Part shown: in pieces, positions 49,871 through 61,989 of the stretch | Position numbering within the stretch: position 1 is the stretch's first letter | How the letters are laid out: the number at the start of each line of letters is the position of its first letter | NCBI GenBank assembly: GCA_921293015.1 | Contig: OV121082.1 | Span: forward strand, 48,132,971 to 48,196,970 | From: Phorcus lineatus | Lineage: Eukaryota > Mollusca > Gastropoda > Trochida > Trochidae | Direction of reading: 5' to 3' | Length of the DNA stretch: 64,000 nucleotides | The notes under the pieces: model-generated | Seen by the model: only the letters and a program-made list of their open reading frames with translations | Databases searched by the model: none | Told to the model about the DNA's origin: nothing | Made by a program: the position numbers and the translations under genes

Positions 49871-51136
49871 TCATAAGGTCTTCACTGTCCTCTTTTTTGT
49901 AACTGTAGCTAGGGCATTTTCAATATATATGACAAATCTAGCAAGTAACTCTTATGACGCGATATAATCAAGTTGTGACTCTATTTGACGTCTTTGTCTG
50001 GGATACACAACAGAAGGTGTTTATAAAACATCCGCAGTGACAGGGATTAAGTAAACGTGACCCTTATATCAAAAATAATATTCCACATTGCAATAAAATC
50101 TCTCACACGCCAAAAGCGATGATGTTTCATTTCAGATGTCAATAAAGTCGTAAAGTAGCATGTATTTTGCCCTCAATTTGCAACCGCATGACCTTATAAT
50201 CAAGTCAATATATTCATGTGTAATATGAGTTATGAAGCATTGTCAATCTTTGAAAAGTAAACAAAGAAAATTAAAAATCGATGGAACCCATTTCGACCGC
50301 ACTGAGCGTGGAGATAGCCGCACTGTCATAACGTGGAAACTGAATCTGCTCTAGCATTGAAAAATGTTTTTTGCGCATGCGGGGCAGGAGTCCAACATTA
50401 CGTGTCATTGGTCTCCGCTAACGTACTTTCCGGACAAAAACCTAATTAGCCAACTTTGTTTTTGATACCCCATAAATTAGTGCGAATAAAAAAACATTAG
50501 CGTACAGTTCGGAGTTATTGCAAACTCTCAATTACACCAGTGCGGTTTGCCATGTAAGGAGCTGCGGTTATGGCTGGTATCATATAGCGGTACTGACCGT
50601 GTGGTTTTGTGTATCGGGCCATAGCTAAGTCGGGCGTATTATGAAGGAAAACAAACGTCACGTTTTAAGAATCAAAGCTAGTTAACCAAAACAACGAAAG
50701 AGATTTGGGTTGACAAAAAAACTAAGAAAAATTATCTATCAGAGCGGATGGCATGCATGTACCCGGATCTCGATTGAAGCAATATTTTGAAACTTTATCA
50801 CAAAGGATGAGTTCTCCTGCAGCAAGTCCGACCAACTGTACGTAAGTCGTTAAAACAGCGTACGGAAATATAAGTGCGCGCATGTCACGTGATCATGACA
50901 TGTTCCGGAAAGAGAAGGTACAGGCACGTTTTTGGTGTCAATCGGCTGTGATCTATTACATGAATGCACGTGCAGGGGAGTAGGAAAATAGTGTGTCCCC
51001 CCAAAATGCTTAACGCGTCTTCCTACGAACGTGATGGGGAGAGACTGGACGTGCGACAGTGGAGATAATAACCTTAGTTGAAAGCACTACATTATATTGT
51101 AGAACACAGAATAAGCGTTGTGACAAATTTAAAACT
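49871..51136. other. Intergenic DNA with a GC-richer segment
   Basis: No gene is supported. The part at 50280-51060 is less AT-rich and carries an NRF-1-like TGCGCATGC (50372-50380). It also carries CATGTCACGTGATCATGACA (50881-50900), where an E-box is enclosed by CATGTCA/TGACATG arms. Confidence 0.5.
50047..50131. repeat. 85-bp duplicated segment, copy 1
   Basis: It starts TTAAGTAAACGTGACCC and ends ATGTTTCATT. It is identical to 52087-52171 apart from one base (G at 50121, T at 52161). No inverted ends and no coding content. Confidence 0.95.
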
Positions 51137-51610
51137 TTAAAGAGCCACTCCGTGAGTTGTTGGAGTCGTATATGCCGAACTTAATCAATGGTGTCATTTG
51201 ATCGCGAAGTATCGTTTGTTACCAAAATGACACATTTGAAAGCTTATTGGTTTTTTACAGTGACAATATGAAGGTAGAAAATCGCAAAAGTCGAAAACCG
51301 GACAGTGGCGCGCGTCAAATAGTCAAACATAATTTTGGAGACTTACCTAAAACAGCCAGGAGGCCAGTTAGGAGTTAATAGTGTTTGCTAGGTTATATAA
51401 CTAGTATCCATTTACATTGGACGTGATATCTAAACCTCTGTGCATTAATAAGGCAGTTTTTAGATTTTCATGGAAAACCAGTATTTGTCATATATATGTC
51501 TTTTGGACATGAAAAGTTAAGATGTTTTAATCTTATATCACAACATATGACATTTAGGTTCGTATCAAAGGTAAATAATATGTTATGAAAATCACGGAGT
51601 GGCTCTTTAA
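51137..51610 (+). mobile_element. Complete TTAA-element, family A, copy 2 (474 bp)
   Basis: It starts TTAAAGAGCCACTCCGTGA and ends TCACGGAGTGGCTCTTTAA, perfect 19-base terminal inverted repeats including TTAA. It is homologous end to end with 45402-45862 in the same orientation, 5.7 kb away. The perfect ends make it the better reference copy for the family. No coding potential. Confidence 0.95.
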
Positions 51611-52026
51611 GGGGTGTTGTCAGTAAACAAATTGAACCGGCATAATCGTGATGTATTTGCAGATTTTTTTACATAACGTGTTGATCCTTACTCAGTTCAT
51701 ATATCTTCGTTATATAATAACTGCACGACAAAATTACACCGCTCCCCTTTGAGAAATGCATAAGTATCGGGTATCCGAATATTTCACATAGATGTCGTTG
51801 TTTCACATGTCAAGTCCCTTCCATATGCAGATTTGCTAATTTATAACGCTGTTCATATTGTACAGCTCAAATTAGCGAGTTGGTGCAATCTGATACTTTT
51901 TAAACATAATTACTTCATGCACCATGCTATCAGCAGCCAAGGACCCGGGCGACGATCCACAAGCTCTCCTATATCTGAGGTACTTCACTAACTGGCGACT
52001 ATTTTGTCTTAGAGGGGTTCGAAAAT
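51611..52026. other. Intergenic DNA, nothing recognised
   Basis: AT-rich sequence without a supportable gene or repeat. Confidence 0.6.
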
Positions 52027-52230
52027 CATTGACCTTCCTCTTTTCTACTTTCCTACCTGAAAACCTATATAGATGTTTTGTTTTGTTTAAGTAAACGTGA
52101 CCCTTATATCAAAAATAATATTCCACATTGCAATAAAATCTCTCACACGCCAAAAGCGATTATGTTTCATTGACCTTCCTCTTTTTCTTCTTTCCTACCT
52201 GAAAACCTTTATAGATGTTTTGTTTTTATT
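52027..52230. repeat. Direct repeat of about 62 bp flanking the second 85-bp duplicate
   Basis: A segment starting CATTGACCTTCCTC and passing through 'tttcctacctgaaaacct.tatagatgttttgttt' occurs at 52027-52088 and again, with a few differences, at 52168-52230. Between them lies the 85-bp sequence (52087-52171) also found at 50047-50131. The arrangement is either a 141-bp tandem duplication or an insertion that duplicated its flank. Confidence 0.85.
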
Positions 52231-55200
52231 TCATTATGTGTGAAAATGCAACGTAATAAAATACAAAATATCACGATCGCCTCTTTAATATTCTGGCAGC
52301 GCATTTTAACGTATACAGTTTTATACATTTTATCAATGCATATGCATTTTTAAAATGAACAATACCAAGTTGTTTCTGACAATTTGAGCTTATATCGATT
52401 ATATAATAGCGATTTAACGCTTTTATTAAAACAAAGTTGAATCGTAGCGAATAAGGTTCGTTAGATAGTAGAGGTGCAAAGTATAGCTTTTATATTCCAT
52501 TATAATGAATTTTATTTCGAAACATGTAGTTTTGTATCATGATAACAACGATTAAGAAATCGATGCAGAAATGTCTACTATGCTGCAGATTTTTAAAGGA
52601 AAACTTTTGTATGATTTTTCGTGGGCAAATTCCCAAGCAAAATAGACAGTATAAAATTTATAGGAAATGTAAAAATTAAAAGCATAGAAAGAAATTTTAC
52701 GATCAGCACGGTTAGATTGTTTTATAAATAAATGTATTGAGTAAATATAGAGATGTTATTTGATTGGCTTAGCATTGAGTTATTAATTGTCGGTCAATTT
52801 GTGTTATTTAAATACTTTAAATACTCCAAAATGCTTCGAGAAGAAAAGAAAAGAAGCAAATAATTAAAATAATTTTGTGCTTCATCTACCTTCTATTAAC
52901 AGTAATGAAGCAATCGATGTGACCTTGTGACAACAGATTCAGTAAAGTCGTGTCGCTATCAAATATCGCCTAAAAACCGTCACCACACTCAAGAAACTTT
53001 ATTTACTTCAAAAAAGGCTACATGTATCTATTTCTTTTGTTCTTTTAAGTGTCATTTTTATCAGATAATATCAGAAATCTGTCGCTGTTTGATCATATAC
53101 CTGCATCGAACCACGCTCTTTCTAAAATTTCGTTTTTGTTGACACGTCTTAACATCTCTCCACGTGCCACGGGGAACGTGTAACAGGGTTTTAGATGTTT
53201 ACAGTATCTTATCAACTTGTGACTGATAAACTCAGTTATTTCAAAACGAAAATACCCCAAATCTGGTTGTCAGTCACCCGAGTGTACCCTTAATGTTCAG
53301 AGTTGATAAAAACGTGTTGAGTTGCATGTTGTCTATTACATTTTTGAAATAATAGAGGTAACTTGCATGTACTCCGTCGATAACTTTTATCAATTAATCA
53401 TTTACATCCACACTGTATCGTCCTGTATAAAACATTCCGGTATTGGATACGTATTGTAATATAGCTTTTAAGAATCGACTGAGTACAAATAATTTATGGA
53501 TGACAACTTCTTTATTCTGAGGTTGCGACGTTTCGATACAGATTCTTGTATCGTTGCTTCCAACTTCTAAAATGCCACTCAAAGAAGTTTTAAGTATCGG
53601 TTTTTAATTGAGAACATTAATTACAGAATAAGCTAATACGTTAACAATAAAATGAGTTACAATGAAATTGCGATAAAATGATAAAACCAATAAGTGTATC
53701 AATTAAAGCGAAACAAGTGAATCAAGTTAAAAGAAGTACGGGTATCCCAAAACGCTGCAATAAACATGAGGACAATGCTAGAGCCATTCGATAGACATGT
53801 TGATTCTCTTTATTAGTTAACATTCGTCAGGAACAATTAACAACCCAAGAAACTATACGAAAAAGGACATAATCGGCTATGTATTTCATATACTGTATTT
53901 CGTAGATTGCGTAAACTGAAGTGATTCATTAGAAAGGGATTTCTTTTAGATATAAAGAAGAAAACCTATCCATTTGTTTCAAACGGTCCTCGGAAATGTT
54001 TTTTAAAAACTTTTTCAAAGCTCTTCTAAATTGAAATATTTATTTTAAGATTAATGTTAGATACTATTATAAAGATGTTTATTATTTTATTAAAAAGTAG
54101 AATGACATAGTGAAAGTTAGATATGAAAGCACGCATAGGCCTTCTCTTATTCGATTCCAATAAATTTATTGATGTCTTCACTTTTTTGTATGAAAAAGAA
54201 ACCAGTCATATTAATCAAACTGTAAAGCAATCCCATATTCATGACTTGTATCAAATCTCTTGTCATCATTAATATAAATTTGCACAAAAGCAATTTCAGG
54301 TGGAACTCGTGAATTTACTAATTTTACGCCAGCCGGCTATATATTCTATTTCTTTTCGCACCCTACGCAGACACTCAAAAACTGCAGGCTGCGCAAAAGG
54401 TCAAGTGCGCAGGCTGCGCCATATGAGAAAATTATGCAAACTTGCGAATGGCCAAAGTATCATGCAATTAATATTGCTTTAGCTAAGTCCGCACGCATCA
54501 TGTTGAATAATTTATCTTGGATTTGATTTGATTCCAATGGGGGCATGTGTCATGCATTTAGACAGTGTTTTATGCACGTGAAATGACTTGGTTTTTCCAA
54601 TACAGCCTTGTCAACAATCAATTGGATATCAAAGGTTTACATTTCAAATGTTTCTTACATACGGCGCCGCTGTCGGTTTTGAAGTAGAGACGGCACACAG
54701 TCCTTGTGCGTATTCCCGACGTTAAGTTTCATTTGCAGGTGCAGCGCAGCTAAGTCGAAAAACCTGGACCCGTTCATATTGATATGTAGAAAAACGGAAT
54801 GGAAAATGGAACAAATTCCGTATATGTATGAATGAAATCGCAATTCTTCGGGCACTGACCTTATATTTGCACCGTCTTTGGAAGACAGAGGTATACGAAG
54901 TTAGGGCGTTGGAGTGGTATCGCGAATTAGGGGTTGCGTTATTCTTTTTGTGAATCGTGTCAACACAATGACGGTCTCGCAAAATAAGAGTAAGGCGGAA
55001 CGAAAATCTGGATAAATTAGAAAATACGTTGCTTTTGTGATCACGAATAGTTGTGGTTTAAACAAACTCGCGTACTTTTTTCAAATTAAATCGAGGGTGG
55101 GATGTTGCCTGAAGGCTATATGATTAAATCTGAAACGAATTTTTATACATTTAGGGATAAACTGTACTGTCAGCGAGTTACACGTGCTGTTCGTGTGACA

Positions 55201-55488
55201 AGTAAACGTGTAATGATCTTAATAATTTAATAAGACGTCACAAATAACCCCTGCAAACATATATTGAAATGAGCTTTTAATTTGTACCTTGATTGTTACG
55301 TCAGTTGTACAAACATCGAACCTCCACTCAAATGTTAATAATTCAAAGACATTTAGGATTCTTTGTGTCGAACCCGCTATACTTAAATGATATATTTTTT
55401 ATAGCAGATAGGTTTTTAAAAGGAATTTTTTTCTTGCTTAATATTCTCAAATGCAGTTTGAAAACGTTAGAAAGGGATCTGGTTATCA
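52231..55488. other. Intergenic DNA, no supported gene
   Basis: Short frames (52927-53142, 53394-53582, 54300-54482, 54655-54982) show no domain. A small direct repeat 'caggctgcgc' occurs at about 54384 and 54410. Confidence 0.55.
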
Positions 55489-56120
55489 TTAAAGGCACTA
55501 CAGCACAATTTTCGGTTCAAATTGGCTATTTTAAGGCATATGAGGACAAAAGCACACACTTATACTTTCTAAAGATGGAACCTAATATTTCCTTACAATT
55601 GAGCTATAATCAATAATGAAAATGTTACGACGACCAAATTCGGCGTAGCGATACAAAAACATCTATGACCATACATGTATGAGTACAAAATGAAGAAAAA
55701 TATGGACGGTTAGAAAAAGGCTGAAGAAGAAATGTATGTACCTTTAGAATTTACCTTAACTCTGAACTGAGAACAAATTAAATATTGTTTATTAAAGACA
55801 TCTTTCACCTTTACCGATTTCTTAACATAGTATAAGCATTGTTATTGGATTAATAAAAACATCTGCCATTTTCGCTTTTCGGGCAAGCAAAATTTGAATA
55901 TTTCCGATATCGTATTTTCTGCGGTTTTACTGCAACGCCGCATCTAATACTTCCGGTCTTTAAGAATAAACGTTATAACCTGAATACTTACATATTTACA
56001 TAATAACTTGGTGTAACGAGATAGATTACCTGGATGGTGATCGTTAGTAATATCGAGAGAAAAGCATTATCTGTCAATTTGTTGTATTTACAAAATATAG
56101 GTTTGCGCTAGTGCCTTTAA
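55489..56120 (+). mobile_element. Complete TTAA-element, family C (632 bp)
   Basis: It starts TTAAAGGCACTACAGCAC and ends GCGCTAGTGCCTTTAA. The outer 12 bases (TTAAAGGCACTA) are perfect inverted repeats and include TTAA. It is the reference for the partial copies at 6871, 44350, 61179 and 61990 (reverse). The frame at 55293-55616 only partly overlaps it and is not a transposase. TTAAAGG ends match the T2-type MITE signature (TTAAAGGRR) known from Kolobok-related elements in vertebrates, except that the eighth base is C. Confidence 0.88.
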
Positions 56121-56273
56121 ATTCAGGTATGACCGTTTTATATTTTTTGATTGTCTACTACACAATCTGTTGCATTGTGATTTGTAATTCTGATATTTAA
56201 TTTGTCATCAATTGTTGTATTATTATGAAACATTCTAAAGTAAGTTAGTATTATAAAAAATTGAACCATTGAC

Positions 56274-56660
56274 TTAAAGTGACACAGAGACTACCATATG
56301 TCTTAAAGTAAGTTCGAATAACTTCCCTTAACCTGCATCTTTATCTCTAAAATGCGAAATTATGATATTTTCTTGTTTTAATTAATGATCGAAAAACAGC
56401 CTTAAAAATATTGAATAACCTACTTAAACTGCCAACCCATCATTGGCTGCTGTAGAAATAAGTTTTAAAAATTACGTCATTGGCGCGCAACATTGTAAGA
56501 TTTTCGATCACAAATAAAGACCATAACCTGTTTATTGTCACTATGCAACTTTTATAGGCACTAAAATGCTGATTTTGAGAAAGAACCACTACGTCTTGAT
56601 AAAAAACCATTTAAACACCAACGCCATACTGTTATAGCTCGTCCGAATTTGTACAACGTT
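56274..56660 (+). mobile_element. Partial TTAA-element, family B
   Basis: It starts TTAAAGTGACACAGAGACTA at 56274 and shares family B landmarks: 'catctttatctctaaaatg', 'attttcttgtttta', 'aacagcctta', 'tgctgtagaaataagt', 'attacgtcattggcgcgcaacattgtaa', 'ttttcgatcacaaat', 'gtttattgtcac' and 'accactacgtcttgataaaa'. The right inverted end is not intact. It lies 150 bases right of the complete family C element. Confidence 0.8.
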
Positions 56661-57079
56661 TTAAAAAACCGTATCATCTTGGTTATCATGACACTAAAGA
56701 CATGAAAATTATGATTCAAATTTTTTATCCTAAGAAGTGAAATTCCTAAAGTTGTAGCATTCCAGGATTTCGTTGCTTTTTTGAGATATTAGATCATTTC
56801 CAGATGAACACCCTGCCACGCTGGATGGTTAAGACCAAAATATAATATCTTTACTCTCGAATAACAAAGACGTTTTATATTGGAGAATTTAGGAACCAAC
56901 GTAAAAACATTGATCTCTTATAGGTGAGGGTACCTCCACATTCACTAGTGACGTCTTACGTGGAGTGTGAAATGATGATGGGGAATAACTTCACTACATC
57001 TGCTTTGTAAAGCACATATGTAGGCAAATATAATAACGGTTAAAATTCACGTTTCTACAGGGCGTAACCTTTGGGGAAT
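56661..57079. other. Intergenic DNA, nothing recognised
   Basis: AT-rich sequence without a supportable gene or repeat. Confidence 0.6.
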
Positions 57080-57245
57080 GCTGAGGTGATAAGATGAGTT
57101 TTTAACACCGCTTTCAAGTGTATTTCACTATACCGCGGCTGTCAGTATTATTGCAGAGAGAAAGTCAGCGATACGGTATGCATTGCGGTTAAACCTGCGC
57201 GCATCGGCTGGAACTAGCCCACTTTGTTGTTCATCCTGGGTTTTC
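57080..57245 (+). mobile_element. SINE-like fragment, same family as 9210-9600
   Basis: It shares 'ttttaacaccgctttcaag', 'ataccgcggc', 'tattattgcagagagaaag', 'tatgcattgcggttaaac' and 'atcggctggaa' in order with the minus-strand copy at 9210-9600. The B-box part seen in the other copy is not present here, so this is a fragment. Confidence 0.65.
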
Positions 57246-60200
57246 TAAAGGTACCCATGTATAACCGGTCAGAGTGTTTGAAAAAAAACCATGAAAAAAA
57301 TATTTTTTAATTGGAAAGAATTTTCATTTCAAGAAAAAGTTTAATAAGAAGGCAAAGAGAAACATATTTTAAAAAGACAGATACCAACCAAAACCATCTT
57401 CTTATTAAAAAAATGTTAATGTCAACATGAACAACAATTTGTACCTTCTCTCCATTTATATTATTCATGAATTTCCTTCGTGAATCTTCACAATCCCGGG
57501 AGGTTATATTATGAAATCTTGTCTTTCTTATACTTCTTGCGTTATACTTCTGAATGCTTCGAAAGATTTTAAGCAAATAAACAAATAACTAAAATCCTTT
57601 TTCAAGGAGGTAAAAAACTTAAAAGTTAATCATCAATCAGATTAATTTAAGAATTTGTTTGTGGGAACTATGAGTGTGGACAAGATAGGTTCAGTCCACA
57701 GAAGACTTCAAGAGTTATGGCCCTTGTTGCAAACTAGTGGAACGAAGCAATCCGGATACCGTTTTGAAGATGGATGTAGTGGTGTGGTGTTTTTTAAAAT
57801 ATGAAGTTCATTTCATGGATCATATAAAAATATGACAAACTGTGGTAAATATGATCTATCGCCTTTATCTATTTTTGCTACTAAGCTATTTGAACATAAA
57901 TTCATCAAATTTAGTCAATTTTAAATTAAGATATCTAAAGTAGGCCTACAAATATAGTAATTGTCCTACTATTGAATATTTCATGAAGAATATATCATAT
58001 TTGCTCTTTAGTGAGTCAAATGAGCATATACCAATAAATTCGATTGTTTTTGTAAAATCAATCCTTTAGTCTAGTAAATCAAATAAAAGACTATCGTGGA
58101 TATTTTATGTACGCTTGCACCCACTATACTCTTACAGAAAACATAACTCGTGTCATAATGTTAAGAAATCATACGTGGAAACATTAGCATTAGGTATGTA
58201 CTTGTAGTAAATCTTTTAAAAAATCGAATTAGAAATTTCGCAGAAATTCTGCAAAAACAAGTGAGAGAAGTTAGGTCAACGAAACGATTTAATTTAGTGA
58301 GATGAGAGTAAATGAAGCGCCCAACAAATATTCATAAGAGCTTTTACAAAGGGTTGTCATCGGCTTTGAGGGAGAATATGTAATAGTCTCTTTTTGTAAA
58401 ATATTTTCATTTATTCATTGGCATTTTGTTCAGCCATTTATGTAATGTACAAATAGTTAAGGTAGTACCATGTTTATAGCTGTCATAAGATTGTATTCTT
58501 GTGAGTATGAAAGGTAGTTTCATCCTTACATTACTTAGATTTAGAAATCAGCCATTAGCGTTTTAAACAGTTATTGTTCGTTTGAACACGCTGAGAACTA
58601 TATCTTGAAAATATATGTTTGAAGATGTCGTGAACGTTGAACGAATAAATTCGAAATGATGCAATTGAATATGTAAATCAGTGACGGATATAGAACTTTC
58701 TTTTGAGCAGGGGTGCACCCTATGGGTGTAACAAGTAAAACTATTAAAACGATTGCCTTTGATCCAAAAAAGTGGGTCCACAAGAAAATAAGTTTATTTA
58801 CTGAAATTAAATTTACCATGTATTAGAATGATGACTCTCCAATCTCATTGAAATGAAATCTACAAGCTCCACTACATATAATCTGCGTAACATAGTGCAG
58901 CAATGTTAGATTTTATTCTAATGAGATTGACGACTCTCAACATTTACTGTATATTTAACACTCTGGGGTGCGCACCTCATAATCATACATTACGAACGCT
59001 GCAGAAGAGTTATCGCTTCATAAGTATCTCTAACCTCGCTTCCAACTCTACAGTAGCACAGTTTTACAGTCTTGAGTGGTTAGTAAATATCATTTCGTTA
59101 CATTTCAACTCCCTTTTTCAAATTCTGACCAAGATCTGATAAATACCCTTGTCCCCTGCAGCACTTGCAGCTGACAAACTCATTTATCAGCGCTAAAGTA
59201 ATACTTAAAACCCATTGAAAATTTAATTTAATTTCCACTTAAAATCTCCACACACCAACCGGTCATTAAGTGATACGTTCAAACCAGTTTTTCATTGAAT
59301 TTTCAAAATCACGGAGGCGATCACGTGACCGAATGGTCAAGACTTGAGGGTCACGCTATTAAAATTAAAGGGTAGAGTGGTTACCTGGACAGGGGGTGGA
59401 AGAAAGGGAACGCTGGCACGTGGAATTTGTTTGCATGGGAAGAGGGGTGGGGGGGGGGGGGGTGTTGAAATGGTTGAATGGTATTGAATGAGTTTTCCCT
59501 TCGGCCCGAGCCCCTCGTAAATTATAACCCGGTCGCACGTCTCCCTTACTATCCTCCTGGTTCAAATCTGTATATCCCTCTCCCCCCGTCGTTATACTCC
59601 TCTTCCTCCCCAATCTTTAATCCCCAACCTTTCCCTCGTGTTATCTAACAAACACGCCTCGCACCTCGCCTAGAATCCCTTTTACGGGGACATTAACATC
59701 ATACCATAGATAAACTATGCATATTTCATATACATGTACATCAAGACATCATAACATCATGACTTTCTTTTCCTTCTGATACTTTCAACTATCAGTTCAC
59801 CTGTCCACAATACCACTGTCCCCAATCTCTTCACTACGCCCAAGATTGAGCCCACCTTAAGTATCCCTCGGATCACTTCTACTTCCCCCGTGTTATCTAA
59901 CCTCCCTGGCTCGCGACCCCCACACTCCACCAGTGTTGACCCGTGTCACGGCGTTTTTTAATTGTAGGGGGAGATTTAAATTCTTTGAAGAGGGGAAGAA
60001 TTTTAATAGGTTTCACGGTTTTCAGGTATCCGATTAAAAGTATTCGTCCGTTTAACTATAAAACGACACATCGATTAGTCACAGACGACAAATCAAACAT
60101 CCATGTCCAGCGGACGTTTGATCTTGTGATCGCCATTCACAGTTTAAAAACAATTTATGATATAAAGCAAAATTTTTATGAAATTCCAGGTTCAGGTGAA

Positions 60201-60369
60201 ATCAATGTCAGAAAGTAGAATTTATATATATATATATATATACACCGTCAGGGTAATATGTTGATGCCGTTTATGACAACATTTCTCATGTCGAGATCAG
60301 TTATATTTTCGACCTTGTTCAAGTAAAAAAAAAAATGGTTAGAACAACACAATCTACTTTTGGTATTCA
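57246..60369. other. Intergenic DNA, no supported gene
   Basis: Frames at 57307-57576, 58563-58819, 58903-59139, 59365-59613 and 59943-60218 show no domain. The stretch 59360-59950 is unusually GC-rich and strand-biased (G-rich left, C/T-rich right) with a 14-base G run. A TA dinucleotide run lies at 60223-60241. Confidence 0.5.
59449..59462. repeat. G14 homopolymer
   Basis: Fourteen consecutive G inside a G-rich stretch (59391-59465) with further GGGG words; capable of forming a G-quadruplex on the plus strand. Run length is prone to sequencing error. Confidence 0.9.
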
Positions 60370-60899
60370 CAGAATTTATTATCTGGTGTATGGTTATACA
60401 TAATACAGGGATATTTTATCATTCTTTGTACAAATAAACTCAAGAGCAAAATTTTCAAAATATTGTGAACTCTGTAAAAGACAATGTAACAATTATGACT
60501 GCCGCATTATCTTACACTGTGAAGACTATGTGCAGCAGAAATAAATTTTTCTCAAAGCTTCTTGACCTATTTGATGTTGAATTATATGTACAAATTGAAC
60601 TATTAACTGAAGATGAAATGCTGTCTCTCTTTCCTGGAGGTGAATTACCAATAACTGATCAAATAGATGAAATGTCATGGAGATGTATGATTGTACTTTT
60701 CTGTAAATACCTGTATACCCTGCTCTCCTCACTCAAGTGTACATTCTAGATATGTTTGTCTCTTCTTTGTAACTATTCCTTGTTGTGATCGTATTGTAAT
60801 TACTTGATGTAAGTGTTTATATACATGTATGATGATCTTCGAACTAAATCTGGAGGAAATAAAGAGATTCATTCATTCACTTTGTAAATGTACATTGTG
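60370..60899 (+). mobile_element. 3' end of a LINE retrotransposon
   Basis: One frame near 60455 reads 'YCELCKRQCNNYDC' then I-I-L-H-C, a C..C...H...C pattern like the zinc-knuckle region that ends many LINE ORF2 proteins. After an apparent one-base frameshift, the frame at 60465-60749 continues with 'FFSKLLDLFDVELYVQ', then 'LLTEDEMLSLFPGG', the style of the segment that follows in those proteins. After the stop comes about 150 bases of untranslated sequence with AATAAA at 60859-60864 and an ATTC-repeat tail. Reverse transcriptase and endonuclease parts are absent: a dead 5'-truncated copy. The family is not assigned. Confidence 0.5.
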
Positions 60900-61178
60900 A
60901 TATATCCAATGTATCTGATAACTGAGGCAAACAATTATTTGTTGTTCATCTGCTGTCAATCAAATAGGGAACCCTATGATTCGAAAACCCGCTTATTCCG
61001 TGTTTCATATCACAGCAAGTCCCCTGTTCACTAAGTCCACTAAGAAATACGCAATCATGGAAATATATTGATGTCGTTTGTGAATGATGATTTATTATGT
61101 TGTCATAAATGATACACAAATTCAACCCCTTTTTACAGATAAATTAACATTACTATTTTCGTTATCAAACTGTATAAC
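60900..61178. other. Intergenic DNA, nothing recognised
   Basis: AT-rich sequence between a LINE remnant and a family C element. Confidence 0.6.
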
Positions 61179-61530
61179 TTAAAGGCACTATAGTACGCTT
61201 TAACGGTTCAAATTGACATTTTTAGGCATATAAGGACACAGACACTCAATTTAGCTTTCTATTGATGCAATGAAATACATATTATCCTTTACAACCTACA
61301 TATAATCAACAATGAAAACGTTAAGACGTCTGCATTCGGCTTAGAGATATGAAAGAAAACATGGTTAGCTGTGCACGAAATGGAAAAGATATTGAGGTTA
61401 AAAACTACTGAAATAGTAATGAGTGCAGCTTTTGAATTTAAATAAACTCTGAACTGAGACGGAAGGAAGAAATGTTGTTAAAAGGCAATCTTGTAAAATA
61501 ACCGATTTTTTAAAAAATCATGAACGCAAG
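61179..61530 (+). mobile_element. Left part of a TTAA-element, family C
   Basis: It starts TTAAAGGCACTATAGTACGC and follows the complete family C copy up to the landmark 'aaccgatttttta' at about 61500-61515, where homology stops abruptly. The next part of the family sequence is found in reverse orientation at 61990-62140. Confidence 0.85.
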
Positions 61531-61854
61531 TAGCTAGAATAAAATGACAAATAGTATATTTCGTATTACTGATTACATTTACCAATGGTTTTGTTTGAAT
61601 TTGTGAATACAGTTTAACGGGATATCTTGATATTACTTGGAGTTTACATCTTTGAACTACAAAGATACATTTCATGTTTTGGCATCTTAATCAAAGCGAT
61701 AAAGATATCCCATGGCATTTGGTACCGATTTGGTGAGAAATATCTTATATTTTTTGTTGTGAGCATTTTAGGCCGAAGGATATCAGGGTATATGATGGAG
61801 CTAGGTGGAGACAGATGTGCTGATGTAGCAGGATGTAAGATACTAGCTCATACC

Positions 61855-61909
<55 letters not shown>

Positions 61910-61989
61910 GTCATCATCATCATCATTTCGTAAATACAACGAATGAAAAGATCATGCAACTAACGATCTGCAATCGGATTATCTAAATT
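61531..61989. other. DNA between two halves of a family C element
   Basis: About 460 bases not shared with the complete family C element. It includes the (ATC)n microsatellite at 61856-61926. A frame of 119 residues (61627-61986) reads through the triplet repeat as a run of histidines and the opposite strand as aspartates; neither shows a domain. Confidence 0.6.
61856..61926. repeat. (ATC)n microsatellite, about 23 triplets
   Basis: Continuous ATC/CAT triplets with a single interruption (CGT at 61909-61911). Confidence 0.95.

Noticed and set aside
61627..61986. Polyhistidine (plus) or polyaspartate (minus) protein
   Set aside because: The runs are the (ATC)n microsatellite; flanking residues show no domain.
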